DNA from: Planctomycetota bacterium
GTDB lineage: Bacteria > Planctomycetota > Phycisphaerae > Phycisphaerales > Phycisphaeraceae
Direction of reading: 5' to 3'
Length of the DNA: 38,816 nt
NCBI GenBank assembly: GCA_026386955.1
Contig: JAPLMQ010000301.1
Coordinates: forward strand, 1-38,816
Notes under the pieces: model-generated
Told to the model about the DNA's origin: nothing
The model's input: the letters and a program-made list of their open reading frames with translations, nothing else
Databases searched by the model: none
Position numbers and translations under genes: made by a program
Shown: positions 24,733-32,608 of the stretch, in pieces
How positions within the stretch are numbered: position 1 is the stretch's first letter
Layout: every line of letters starts with the position of its first letter

Positions 24733-25080
24733 TCACGCGGCGACGGCGATCCGCCCACGGGCGCCACGGCGCTTCGACTTGGCCGGATGGATGACGATGT
24801 CGACGTCCTGGCCCAACGCGTTGAGGAAACGGAGCAGGCGGTCGATCGAGAAGCCCCGGAGCTTCCCGTGCATGAGGGAGGAGACCTTGGGCTGGTCGAC
24901 CCCGAGCCGGGCCGCCGCGGCTGCCTGGTTCAAGCCTTCGCCCCGGATCAACTCGCAGATTGCGTGGGCAATGTGGGCCTTGACCAGCGCCTCGCCGGGG
25001 CTGGGCGACTTGAGGTCGGCGAACACGTTCCCGCTGCCGCGGGTGACGGATGATTCACTTTTGTTTTCGCGGTTTTTCAT
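24733..25080 (-). CDS. Antitoxin of HigA/XRE type, copy 2
   Basis: This 115-residue protein is nearly the same as copy 1: eight differences, with the helix-turn-helix and tail identical except Glu53 to Ala. The differences lie mainly in the first 27 residues (MKNRENKSESSVTRGSG against MKKPESKSDSSIVRGSG). It should bind the same operator as copy 1. The ATG overlaps the toxin gene by 26 bases, as in copy 1. Confidence 0.88.
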   Translation of the reverse strand: MKNRENKSESSVTRGSGNVFADLKSPSPGEALVKAHIAHAICELIRGEGLNQAAAAARLGVDQPKVSSLMHGKLRGFSIDRLLRFLNALGQDVDIVIHPAKSKRRGARGRIAVAA

Positions 25081-25456
25081 GGGTTGCGGTCCATCTTTCA
25101 TGGTGCGCCTTGGCGAGTGCGAGTCGGGCGTCGACGAGGTCGATGTCTCGCTTCGGGGTCTTGATGCCCGTCTTCGACTTCTTCTGGAACGCGTGAAGGA
25201 CGTAGATGGCTTCCTTGAATTTCACCGTATAGACGACCCTGAACGTCTCCCCATCCCAATCCTCGACGACCTCCAGCACACCCGCCCCCTTGTATCCCTT
25301 CATCGGTTTGGCCGCGATGTGCTTTCCGCCCATCTGCGCCTGAAACAAGGCGAAGCCCATCGCATCACAAACCTCCTCCGAAAACGACCGGAGATCGTCG
25401 AGCGACGACGCCATCCAAAAGACCGGCTTGAGTCCGTGGTCGCCTGCCTTGCCCAT
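25055..25456 (-). CDS. Toxin of HigB/RelE type (phage Gp49-like), copy 2
   Basis: The 133-residue protein aligns with copy 1 without gaps and has 24 substitutions, among them Arg30 to Cys and Ser66-region SDGD to WDGE. The core strands GAGVLEVVED and the FQKKSKTGIKTP segment are kept, so the fold should be intact. Whether it is still toxic cannot be told. It begins eight bases after a TATAAT box with no ribosome site, like copy 1. Confidence 0.87.
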   Translation of the reverse strand: MGKAGDHGLKPVFWMASSLDDLRSFSEEVCDAMGFALFQAQMGGKHIAAKPMKGYKGAGVLEVVEDWDGETFRVVYTVKFKEAIYVLHAFQKKSKTGIKTPKRDIDLVDARLALAKAHHERWTATHEKPRKQK

Positions 25457-25458
25457 TT

Positions 25459-25493
25459 ATGCCAATTATAGCATGTCATGGGCTCTGAGGCAA
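25459..25493 (-). promoter_or_regulatory. Promoter and operator of toxin-antitoxin copy 2
   Basis: TTGCCT (25493-25488), a 17-base spacer and TATAAT (25470-25465) make a better promoter than that of copy 1 (TCGCCT). The palindrome arms are ATGC and GCAT (25459-25474). The 98-base gap to the upstream glycosyltransferase holds nothing else evident. Confidence 0.7.
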
Positions 25494-25554
25494 CGCGTTG
25501 ATTGACGGGAGCGCCCTCCGGCAATCGCCCAAGCGTCCAACCAAGATTGCGTGG

Positions 25555-27219
25555 TCATTCCCGTCCCGGCCGGCTCGTCGGCGACGGCGCGGGCGGCCTC
25601 GCCGGCTCGCCCAGCATCCTTCGCTCCAAGTCGCTCCCGCGCAGGACGAACAGCCGGAAGGCCGAGTCGGGCCTGTCCGACACCTGGCGGTACGAGCCGT
25701 TGATCCACAGCAAAACCGGGTGCGACGTCGCGTAGGGCGCGAGGTCGCGGGCCCGCCGGATGAGCAGCGTGACCAGCTCGGGCGGGCGGCGCTGCAGCTC
25801 GGCCACGGTCTGCCGGGCGTACCGCGGCGCGAGCGGTCCCTGGAACACCGGCAGAAAGTAGAAGACCGTCGTCGGCGGGGACTGGCCCGTCACATAATAA
25901 AGCCCCGACTCGGCGCCGAGATCGTAGAACCGCTCGCCGGGGCGGAGCATCGCCTTGATCCTCGGGGCCTCGCGCCACGTCTCCACGAAATCGGTCCCGA
26001 AGCCCTTGGTCGACCACTGCTCGGGCGTGAGCTCGAATGAGCGGACGACGAACATCGCCATCGGGGCGACGACCATCAGCGCCGCCCAGGCGATGCTCCG
26101 CCGGTGGGCCTGCCTTTCGACGGGAATCAACTCCATCGCGAGCGCGATCGCCAATCCCGCGCCGAGCGCGTAGCCCGGGAAGAGGAGCTGGAAGTAGTGC
26201 GGGAAGAACTTCCCCGGGGCGAGCGCCGCCGCGAGGGAGCCCGCCGCCATGGCCGCGACGAGGAGGTGCGGGGCCGCGCTGGCGAGGCCGCGGCTGCGCC
26301 AAGCGATCGCCGCGGTGACCCACACGGGCAGCGTCGCGGGCAGGACCACCTGCAGGAAGGCGGGGGAGAGCAGCGTGCCCAGCGTGAGCCGGCCGCTTTC
26401 GATGAAGTGGGAGTTGAAGTAGAAGACCGCGTCGTAGAAATCATGCCAGCGGCCGCGGACGATGAAGTGGCCGGCGGCGAGCGCCCACGCGAGCAGGACG
26501 ACCAGGCCCGCGAGGAGCATGAGCCCGAAGCGCCGCCGCCGCTCCTCCCACGGAGCGGGCAGCAGGACGTACATCCCCGTGGCCGCGACGACGGGGAAGA
26601 CCGAGACGTGCTTGAAGAGCGTCGCCAGCGCGGCCAGGAGGCCCAGCAAGAGGGCGGCCCGTATGTTCATGGGGCGCGCGACGTGGAAGACCAGCAGCGC
26701 GAGCAGGCCCATGAGGCAGGGGTTCATCCACGCCTCGAGGTTGGGCTGGTTGGCCTGCAACGTCATGTTGAAGGAGCAGAGGGCGTAGACGGCCGCGGCC
26801 GCGAGGGCGGCGCGGATCGGCGCACCGGCCACGAGCATCACGGCATAGACCGCGAGCAGCGCCGCCGCCGCGGTCAGCGCGTTCATCAGGTAGATCGACC
26901 CCGGCCCCGTGCCCGCGACCGCCTGCGCCCCGGCGAAGACGAGGTGGGGCAGCGGCGGCTTGTTGTCCCAGATCTCGGTGTAGAGCCGTCGGCCGGCGAG
27001 CAACTCGCGCCCGATGACCGAGTAGGTGGTCAGGTCGCGGTCGAGCGGTTGGTGATACGTGTGCAGCCGCCCGAAGAGCGAGAGGGCGATGACGGCCAGC
27101 AGCGCGATCCAGCCGAACTGGCGGGGCCACGCGGATGGGGCGGACGCGGCCGGAGTGGACGGGACCGGGATGGCCGGGCCGGGCGGCGCGAGGGGATCGT
27201 GAGGGACGGGGTCTGGCAC
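25555..27219 (-). CDS. Membrane glycosyltransferase, GT39/ArnT-like (PMT_2 type)
   Basis: The 554-residue protein has a Pro/Ala N-terminal stretch, about ten membrane helices, and a soluble C-terminal part (from about 400). The first loop after helix one has LDRD (59-62) and WDNKPPLPHL (84-93), the Asp and D/N-KPP features of polyprenyl-phosphate-sugar-dependent transferases. Such enzymes attach sugars to lipids or proteins on the outer face of the inner membrane. The GTG at 27219 has GGAG about 12 bases upstream and is the only start that keeps helix one. The acceptor is unknown. Divergent to the next gene across 137 bases. Confidence 0.82.
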   Translation of the reverse strand: MPDPVPHDPLAPPGPAIPVPSTPAASAPSAWPRQFGWIALLAVIALSLFGRLHTYHQPLDRDLTTYSVIGRELLAGRRLYTEIWDNKPPLPHLVFAGAQAVAGTGPGSIYLMNALTAAAALLAVYAVMLVAGAPIRAALAAAAVYALCSFNMTLQANQPNLEAWMNPCLMGLLALLVFHVARPMNIRAALLLGLLAALATLFKHVSVFPVVAATGMYVLLPAPWEERRRRFGLMLLAGLVVLLAWALAAGHFIVRGRWHDFYDAVFYFNSHFIESGRLTLGTLLSPAFLQVVLPATLPVWVTAAIAWRSRGLASAAPHLLVAAMAAGSLAAALAPGKFFPHYFQLLFPGYALGAGLAIALAMELIPVERQAHRRSIAWAALMVVAPMAMFVVRSFELTPEQWSTKGFGTDFVETWREAPRIKAMLRPGERFYDLGAESGLYYVTGQSPPTTVFYFLPVFQGPLAPRYARQTVAELQRRPPELVTLLIRRARDLAPYATSHPVLLWINGSYRQVSDRPDSAFRLFVLRGSDLERRMLGEPARPPAPSPTSRPGRE

Positions 27220-27356
27220 GGGTGGACCGGCTCCGGCGAAAGGATCGCGAGGCGAATGCGACGAAGGTCAAGCTAACAGCGCTCGCCCTGCCGTCAATCT
27301 TCGCGTGCCGGGGGATTCCACGGGCTTCCCGAACCTCCGCGCCTACCATTGGCGCG

Positions 27357-28811
27357 ATGCCCACCCTCGAATTCTGCACCCAGATCGACGCCCCCGCCGC
27401 TGAGGTCTTCGCCTGGCACGCGCGCCCCGGCGCCTTCGAACGGCTCACGCCGCCTTGGGACGATGTCCGCCTCGTCGAGCGCTCCGGCGGGATCGAGGAC
27501 GGCCGGTTGGTCCTGCTCATGCCCCTTGGCCCGTTCCGGCTCCGCTGGGTCGCGCAGCACCGCGACTTCATCCCCGGCCTGCAGTTCCGCGACGTGCAGG
27601 TCCAAGGCCCGTTCGCCCGGTGGGAGCACACCCATCGCATCGAGCCTGAGGACCGCAATTCCTGCACGCTCGTCGACCGGATTGATTACGATTTGCCCTT
27701 GGGCCGCATGGGCGCTTGGCTGGGAGGACCGGCCGTCGCCCGAAAAATCCGGCTCGCCTTCGCCCACCGCCACCGCATCACCCACGACGACATCGCCCGT
27801 CACTCCGCAGCCCGCGCGACACGTCCCATGCACATCGCCATCACCGGCTCCACCGGCCTCGTCGGCTCCGCCTTGGCGGACTTCCTCACCGCCGGGGGCC
27901 ACCGAGTCGTGCGCCTCGTCCGCGGCGCGGGCGCGCCGCGACATGCCGCGCAAGACCACGTCGCAACTGAACAAGTCCGCTGGGACCCCGCCGCCGGCAC
28001 GATCGACGCCGCCGCGCTCGAAGGCCTCGACGCGGTGGTCCACCTCGGCGGGGCGGGCATCGCCGACGGCCGGCTCGACGCCGCCCACCTCGCCCGCGTG
28101 CGCGACAGCCGGGTCGACGGCACCGCCCTGCTCGCCCGCGCGCTCGCCTCGATGCGCCATCCGCCCCGCGCGCTGATCGTCGCCTCGGCCGTGGGGTACT
28201 ACGGCGACCGCGGCGAGGAGAAGCTCACCGAAGCGAGCCCGCCGGGCAACCGCGGGCTGCTCGCGCCGATCTGTCTCGAATGGGAAAACGCGGCCGACCC
28301 GGCCCGCCGCGCCGGCCTGCGCGTCGCCCATCTGCGCCTGGGCGTCGTCCTCTCGCCCCGCGGCGGCGCGCTCGCCAAGATGCTCACGCCCTTCAAGCTC
28401 GGCCTCGGGGGCGTCATCGGCCCGGGCACGCAGTACTGGAGCTGGATCTCCCTCGACGACGCCGTGGGCGCCTTCCACCACGCCCTCACGCGCGACGACC
28501 TCGCCGGCCCCGTCAACGCGGTCAGCCCGCACCCCGTCACCAACCGCGAGTTCACCCGCGCCCTGGGGCGCGTGCTCCGCCGCCCCACGATCCTCCCGCT
28601 CCCGGGCTTCGTCGCCCGGCTCGCGCTGGGCGCCGCCGCGGACGAACTGCTGCTCGCCAGCGCGCGGGTCGTCCCCGCGCGCCTGCTCGCCGACGGGTTC
28701 CAATTCCGCGACCCCGGCCTCGAACCCGCGCTCGCCCGGATGCTCGGGCGCGACACGCCTGAGGAGACGGCTTCGGACGCCCACCCGGCCACGCTGCACA
28801 CCCGGCCCTGA
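27357..28811 (+). CDS. SRPBCC domain fused to TIGR01777-type NAD(P)-dependent epimerase
   Basis: The 484-residue protein has an N-terminal SRPBCC/START-like ligand-binding domain (1-150). The epimerase part (from 158) opens MHIAITGSTGLVGSALADFL, the nucleotide-binding Rossmann motif, and goes on with VVHLGGAGIADGR, SAVGYYGDRG and the family's C-terminal DUF1731-like part near 435-470. The two domains occur as separate proteins or as this fusion in other bacteria. The substrate is unknown. The start ATG at 27357 begins the first domain. The FAD protein downstream follows after 79 bases and is probably in the same operon. Confidence 0.9.
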   Translation: MPTLEFCTQIDAPAAEVFAWHARPGAFERLTPPWDDVRLVERSGGIEDGRLVLLMPLGPFRLRWVAQHRDFIPGLQFRDVQVQGPFARWEHTHRIEPEDRNSCTLVDRIDYDLPLGRMGAWLGGPAVARKIRLAFAHRHRITHDDIARHSAARATRPMHIAITGSTGLVGSALADFLTAGGHRVVRLVRGAGAPRHAAQDHVATEQVRWDPAAGTIDAAALEGLDAVVHLGGAGIADGRLDAAHLARVRDSRVDGTALLARALASMRHPPRALIVASAVGYYGDRGEEKLTEASPPGNRGLLAPICLEWENAADPARRAGLRVAHLRLGVVLSPRGGALAKMLTPFKLGLGGVIGPGTQYWSWISLDDAVGAFHHALTRDDLAGPVNAVSPHPVTNREFTRALGRVLRRPTILPLPGFVARLALGAAADELLLASARVVPARLLADGFQFRDPGLEPALARMLGRDTPEETASDAHPATLHTRP

Positions 28812-28890
28812 CCATGCCCCGCGACACCGACATCCAGCCCGACGCACAGTCCGACGCCGCGCCCGCACCGGGCAAACCTCGGAGCCCCTC

Positions 28891-30210
28891 ATGCCCAACG
28901 ACGACGTGCTGATCGTCGGCGCCGGCCTGGCGGGCCTCTCCTGCGCTCTCGCGCTGCGCGGCAAGGGCGTGGGCGTCACCCTCCTCGAGGCGGGCGACGC
29001 CCCCGGCGGACGCGTGCGCACCGACACGCTCGACGGCTTCCTCCTCGACCGCGGGTTCCAGATCTTCCTCACCGCCTACCCCGCCGCCCAGCGGCTGCTC
29101 GACTACGACGCGCTCAACCTCCGCCCCTTCGTCCCCGGGGCCGTCATCCGCTTCGACGGCGCGTTCCGCCGGCTGGCCGACCCCTGGCGGCGCCCGCTCG
29201 ACGGCGTCCTCTCCGCGATCGAGGCGATGTCCAAGCTCGGGGAGTACACCGACGCGCTGCGCATCGCCCGCCTCCGCCAGCGCGCCCTGGACGGCCCGCT
29301 CGAGGCCCTCTTCCAGCGCCCCGAGGTCTCCACCGCCGAGTCGCTCGCGGAGCTGGGGCTCAGCCCGGGGATCATCGCGCGGTTCCTCCGCCCCTACTTC
29401 GCGGGGATCTATCTCGATCCGGAGCTGCGCACCTCGAGCCGGATGCTCGACTTCGTCTTCCGCATGATGGCGGCGGGCGAGGCCACGCTGCCCGCGGGCG
29501 GGATGGGGGCGATCCCCGCACAGCTCGCCTCGCGCGTCGGGCGCGACCGCATCCGGCTGCGCACGCGCGTCGCCGGCGTCGGACCCGAGGGCGTGACGCT
29601 CGCGGACGGGGAGTCGCTCTCCGCGGGCGCGGTCGTCCTCGCCGCCCACGAGCCCGAGACGCGCCGGCTGCTCGCGGCCCGCGCCGCGGCCTTGGGAAAG
29701 ACGCAGGAAACGCTCGCCCCGCCGCGCACGTGGAACGCCGTCACCTGCCTCTACTTCGACGCCCCCGCCCCGCTGCCCCCGCCGCTGCATGAGCCGATCC
29801 TCTTCCTCAACGGCGACCGCTTCGGCAAGCCCGACGCGGGCCCGATCAACAACCTCGTCGTCCCCAGCGCGGTCGCGCCGAGCTACGCGCCGCCCGGGCG
29901 GGCCCTGATCTCCGTGAGCGTCCTGGGCGACCCACCCATGCACGACGCCGCCCTGCAGGGCATCGTCCGCCGCGAGCTCACGCAATGGTTCGGCCCGATC
30001 GTCGAGATGTGGCGCCTGCTCCGCATCTACCGCGTCCGCCACGCCCTGCCGCTCCAGCCCCCCGGCTCACTCGAGCCCGCGGAGCGCCCCAACGAGACCG
30101 AGCCGGGCCTCTACGTCTGCGGCGACCACCTCGACAACGCCTCGATCCAGGGCGCGATGGCCTCGGGCCTCCGCGCCGCGGAGGCGGTGCTGCGCCGGAT
30201 GGGGAAGTGA
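28891..30210 (+). CDS. FAD-dependent amine oxidase/phytoene desaturase-like protein
   Basis: The 439-residue protein has the dinucleotide-binding motif GAGLAG (10-15), a Glu at the end of strand two (LLEAG) and GGRVRT just after, all typical of flavin amine oxidases and desaturases. The end carries YVCGDHLDNASIQGAMASG, the FAD-contacting C-terminal motif. It shows no signal peptide or quinone signature. Pairing with the SRPBCC-epimerase gene resembles gene pairs I recall from light- or stress-induced operons with photolyase, but no photolyase is seen here. The substrate is unknown. Confidence 0.88.
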   Translation: MPNDDVLIVGAGLAGLSCALALRGKGVGVTLLEAGDAPGGRVRTDTLDGFLLDRGFQIFLTAYPAAQRLLDYDALNLRPFVPGAVIRFDGAFRRLADPWRRPLDGVLSAIEAMSKLGEYTDALRIARLRQRALDGPLEALFQRPEVSTAESLAELGLSPGIIARFLRPYFAGIYLDPELRTSSRMLDFVFRMMAAGEATLPAGGMGAIPAQLASRVGRDRIRLRTRVAGVGPEGVTLADGESLSAGAVVLAAHEPETRRLLAARAAALGKTQETLAPPRTWNAVTCLYFDAPAPLPPPLHEPILFLNGDRFGKPDAGPINNLVVPSAVAPSYAPPGRALISVSVLGDPPMHDAALQGIVRRELTQWFGPIVEMWRLLRIYRVRHALPLQPPGSLEPAERPNETEPGLYVCGDHLDNASIQGAMASGLRAAEAVLRRMGK

Positions 30211-30250
30211 GCGGGCGACGCGCGGGTGCGCTTCATCAATGAGCGTTCTC

Positions 30251-30275
30251 AAAACCCAGGCACGCGGCGCCTGGG
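30251..30275 (-). terminator. Terminator of the LolCD-type operon, perhaps bidirectional
   Basis: Arms CCCAGGC (30255-30261) and GCCTGGG (30269-30275) with a seven-base loop lie between the convergent FAD and ABC genes. On the minus strand TTTT follows; on the plus strand CTTTG. Confidence 0.6.
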
Positions 30276-30288
30276 CTTTGAATCCCGA

Positions 30289-31005
30289 CTATTCCTTCAC
30301 CCGCCCCGCCTCGAGCACCAACCGCCGGTCGGCCGCCGCGGCGACGGTGCGGTCGTGCGTCACCATGACGATGGTCTGCCCGCCGCGGTGAAGTTCGCGG
30401 AAGACGTCGATGATCTGCCGCCCGGTCTCGGCGTCGGGGTTGCCGGTGGGCTCGTCGGCGAGCAGCACCGCGGGCCGATTGATCAGGGCCCGCGCGATGG
30501 CGACGCGCTGGCGCTCCCCGCCCGAGAGGCGGGTCGGGCGGTGCTTGAATCGCTCGCCCAGCCCGAGGCGCTGGAGGAGGGCCGTCGCCCGCTCGCGCGC
30601 GTCCTTCTTGACCTTGCCCCAGCCGAAGACCCCGCTGGGGACCATCGCGGAGATGAGCACGTTCTCCAAGGCGGAGAGCTCGGGGAGCAGGTGGTAGAAC
30701 TGGAAGACGAAGCCGACGCGGAGCGAGCGGTAGCGCTCGAGCTCGCCCCACGGCTTGCCGAAGACCGGCTGCCCCTCGAATTCCACGTCGCCCTTCTCGG
30801 GGCGGTCGAGCCCGCCCAGGAGATGGAGCAGCGTGCTCTTGCCCGAGCCCGACGCGCCCAGGACCGCGAGCCATTCGCCGGCGCGGACGCTCATGTCGAC
30901 GCCACGGAGGACGTGCAGGTCGGCGTCGCCCATGCGGTAGGTCTTGTGGACCCCGCGGGCGGCGAGCTGCGGCTTGGCGTTGGATGGGGTGGGGGAATCG
31001 GTCAT
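30289..31005 (-). CDS. ABC transporter ATP-binding protein, LolD-like
   Basis: The 238-residue protein has Walker A GASGSGKS (50-57), signature LSGGERQ (160-166), Walker B LLADEPTGNPDAETG (181-195) and the switch His in THD (216-218). The order and length fit the LolD/MacB family that drives lipoprotein release or export from the inner membrane. The ATG at 31005 lies two bases after the permease stop, so the two are coupled. The gene lies last in the operon, before a hairpin terminator. Confidence 0.9.
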   Translation of the reverse strand: MTDSPTPSNAKPQLAARGVHKTYRMGDADLHVLRGVDMSVRAGEWLAVLGASGSGKSTLLHLLGGLDRPEKGDVEFEGQPVFGKPWGELERYRSLRVGFVFQFYHLLPELSALENVLISAMVPSGVFGWGKVKKDARERATALLQRLGLGERFKHRPTRLSGGERQRVAIARALINRPAVLLADEPTGNPDAETGRQIIDVFRELHRGGQTIVMVTHDRTVAAAADRRLVLEAGRVKE

Positions 31006-31007
31006 GT

Positions 31008-32477
31008 TCACTCGTACCGCAGCGCCTCGACCGGATCGAGCCGGCCGGCGAGGAAGGCGGGGATCGCCGAGCCCACCACGCTGCTGACCACCGCGAGGAT
31101 GGCGATGACCGTCACCTCGGTGTGGTCGAGCCGGCTGGGGATCTTGTCGAAGTAGTAGATGCTCGGGTCCCACATCTTGAAGCCGAACCACTCGAAGAGC
31201 TTGTCCTGGATCTCGTTGATGTTCCAGACGATGCTCGCCGCGAGGCCCAGCCCCATGGCGGCGCCGACGATGCCGATCGCCAGGCCGTAGCCCAGGAAGA
31301 TCGACATGATGCCCGCGCGGGACGCGCCCAGGGCGCGGAGGACGCCGATGTCGCGCGTCTTCTCCAGCACGATCATGTAGAAGATCACCGCGATCATCGC
31401 CACCGCGACGATGCTGACGATGCCGAAGAGCACGGTCAGCAGCCCCTTCTCCTTCTCGACCGCGCCCAGGAACGTCCCGTGCCGCTCCTGCCAGGTCTCC
31501 ACCGCGATGAGCGGGAACTCGTGGCGCTGCATCAGGAACTCCTGGACGTACTTCTCCACCGACTCGCGCACGGCATGGAGGTCGGCCCCGGGCTTGGCGC
31601 GGATCATCACCTCCGTCACCCGCCCCGAGATCGTCTTGCCCGTGGGCTTGTCGGTCTCGGGGTCGCGCTCGGCGTGGGCCTCCATGTGCAGCTTGGCCTG
31701 CAAAACCTCGAGCGGAACGTAGACGCGGTTGGCGTCGATGTCGTAGAGCCCGCTCTTGAACTCGTTGACCACGAAGAAGTCGGCGTACTCCGGCTCGCCG
31801 CGGACGTCGCCGCGGCGGGTGAGCGGCATCAACGTCAGCGTGATCTTCGTGCTCACCGAGCTGTTGTTGAAGGAGTAGTTGCCCTTCGAGTCGCGCCTCG
31901 CCCCGGGGGGCACGGCAATCCCGGGGACCGCGCCGGGCAGGTCGCCCCAGTGCGACGGGGGCTTGAGCTTCATCGCGTATTCGCGGAAGTCGGCCTCGCC
32001 GATGCGCTTCACGGCCGCCTCGTAGCGGGCCTTCTGCGCGGCGGAGAGGGTGTCCATCGGCGGCATGCGCGACTGCAGGTCGTCCAGCACGTCCTTCGCG
32101 GACCAGTGGAGCGTGTCGCGGAAGCCGGTCACCGCCTCGAGGCCCGCGGGCTCGATGCCCAGCACCTCCACGGGCGAGACGCGCTCCGCCATCTTCGCCA
32201 GCGCGAAGCTGCGCAGGAGCGGCGTGGCTGCCTCGACGTCAGGCAGCTTGCGCAGCCCCTCGATCATCGGCTTGTAGTCGGGGAAGCCGGTGAGGTCGGC
32301 CCGGATGATCACGTCGCCGGTGAGGCGCTTCGCGGCCCCCTTCATCATCTCCAGGAAGCCGCCCATGACGCTGATGACGATGATCACCATCGCCGTGCAG
32401 AGCGTCACCGCCAGCGCGGCGAAGAGCGGCGCGAGCTTGCGGCGGAGGTACTTGAAGATGAGCAGCAGTTTGTACAT
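31008..32477 (-). CDS. ABC transporter permease, LolC/E-like (MacB/FtsX type)
   Basis: The 489-residue protein starts MYKLLLIFKYLRRKLAPLFA. It has one N-terminal membrane helix (about 18-45), a large periplasmic domain (50-350) and three C-terminal helices (about 360-385, 400-428 and 455-485) ending LAGRLDPVEALRYE, the classic LolC/FtsX end. It should work with the downstream ATPase in lipoprotein transport. The ATG lacks a ribosome site; an in-frame GTG at 32516 would add 13 residues. A TATGAT box at 32559-32564 is a possible -10, without a good -35. The protein is longer than Escherichia coli LolC, mainly in the periplasmic part. Confidence 0.88.
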   Translation of the reverse strand: MYKLLLIFKYLRRKLAPLFAALAVTLCTAMVIIVISVMGGFLEMMKGAAKRLTGDVIIRADLTGFPDYKPMIEGLRKLPDVEAATPLLRSFALAKMAERVSPVEVLGIEPAGLEAVTGFRDTLHWSAKDVLDDLQSRMPPMDTLSAAQKARYEAAVKRIGEADFREYAMKLKPPSHWGDLPGAVPGIAVPPGARRDSKGNYSFNNSSVSTKITLTLMPLTRRGDVRGEPEYADFFVVNEFKSGLYDIDANRVYVPLEVLQAKLHMEAHAERDPETDKPTGKTISGRVTEVMIRAKPGADLHAVRESVEKYVQEFLMQRHEFPLIAVETWQERHGTFLGAVEKEKGLLTVLFGIVSIVAVAMIAVIFYMIVLEKTRDIGVLRALGASRAGIMSIFLGYGLAIGIVGAAMGLGLAASIVWNINEIQDKLFEWFGFKMWDPSIYYFDKIPSRLDHTEVTVIAILAVVSSVVGSAIPAFLAGRLDPVEALRYE

Positions 32478-32608
32478 GGGGAGGCGGTCGGCGGGGCCTG
32501 CAGGGGGATCGTCCACAACGGGCGGCGGACATGAATCCGCGCCCGGCGTCGGTGACGGATCATACAGGTTTGTTCAACTCGTTGAGGATGGCCGGGGCGC
32601 GTCCACCC

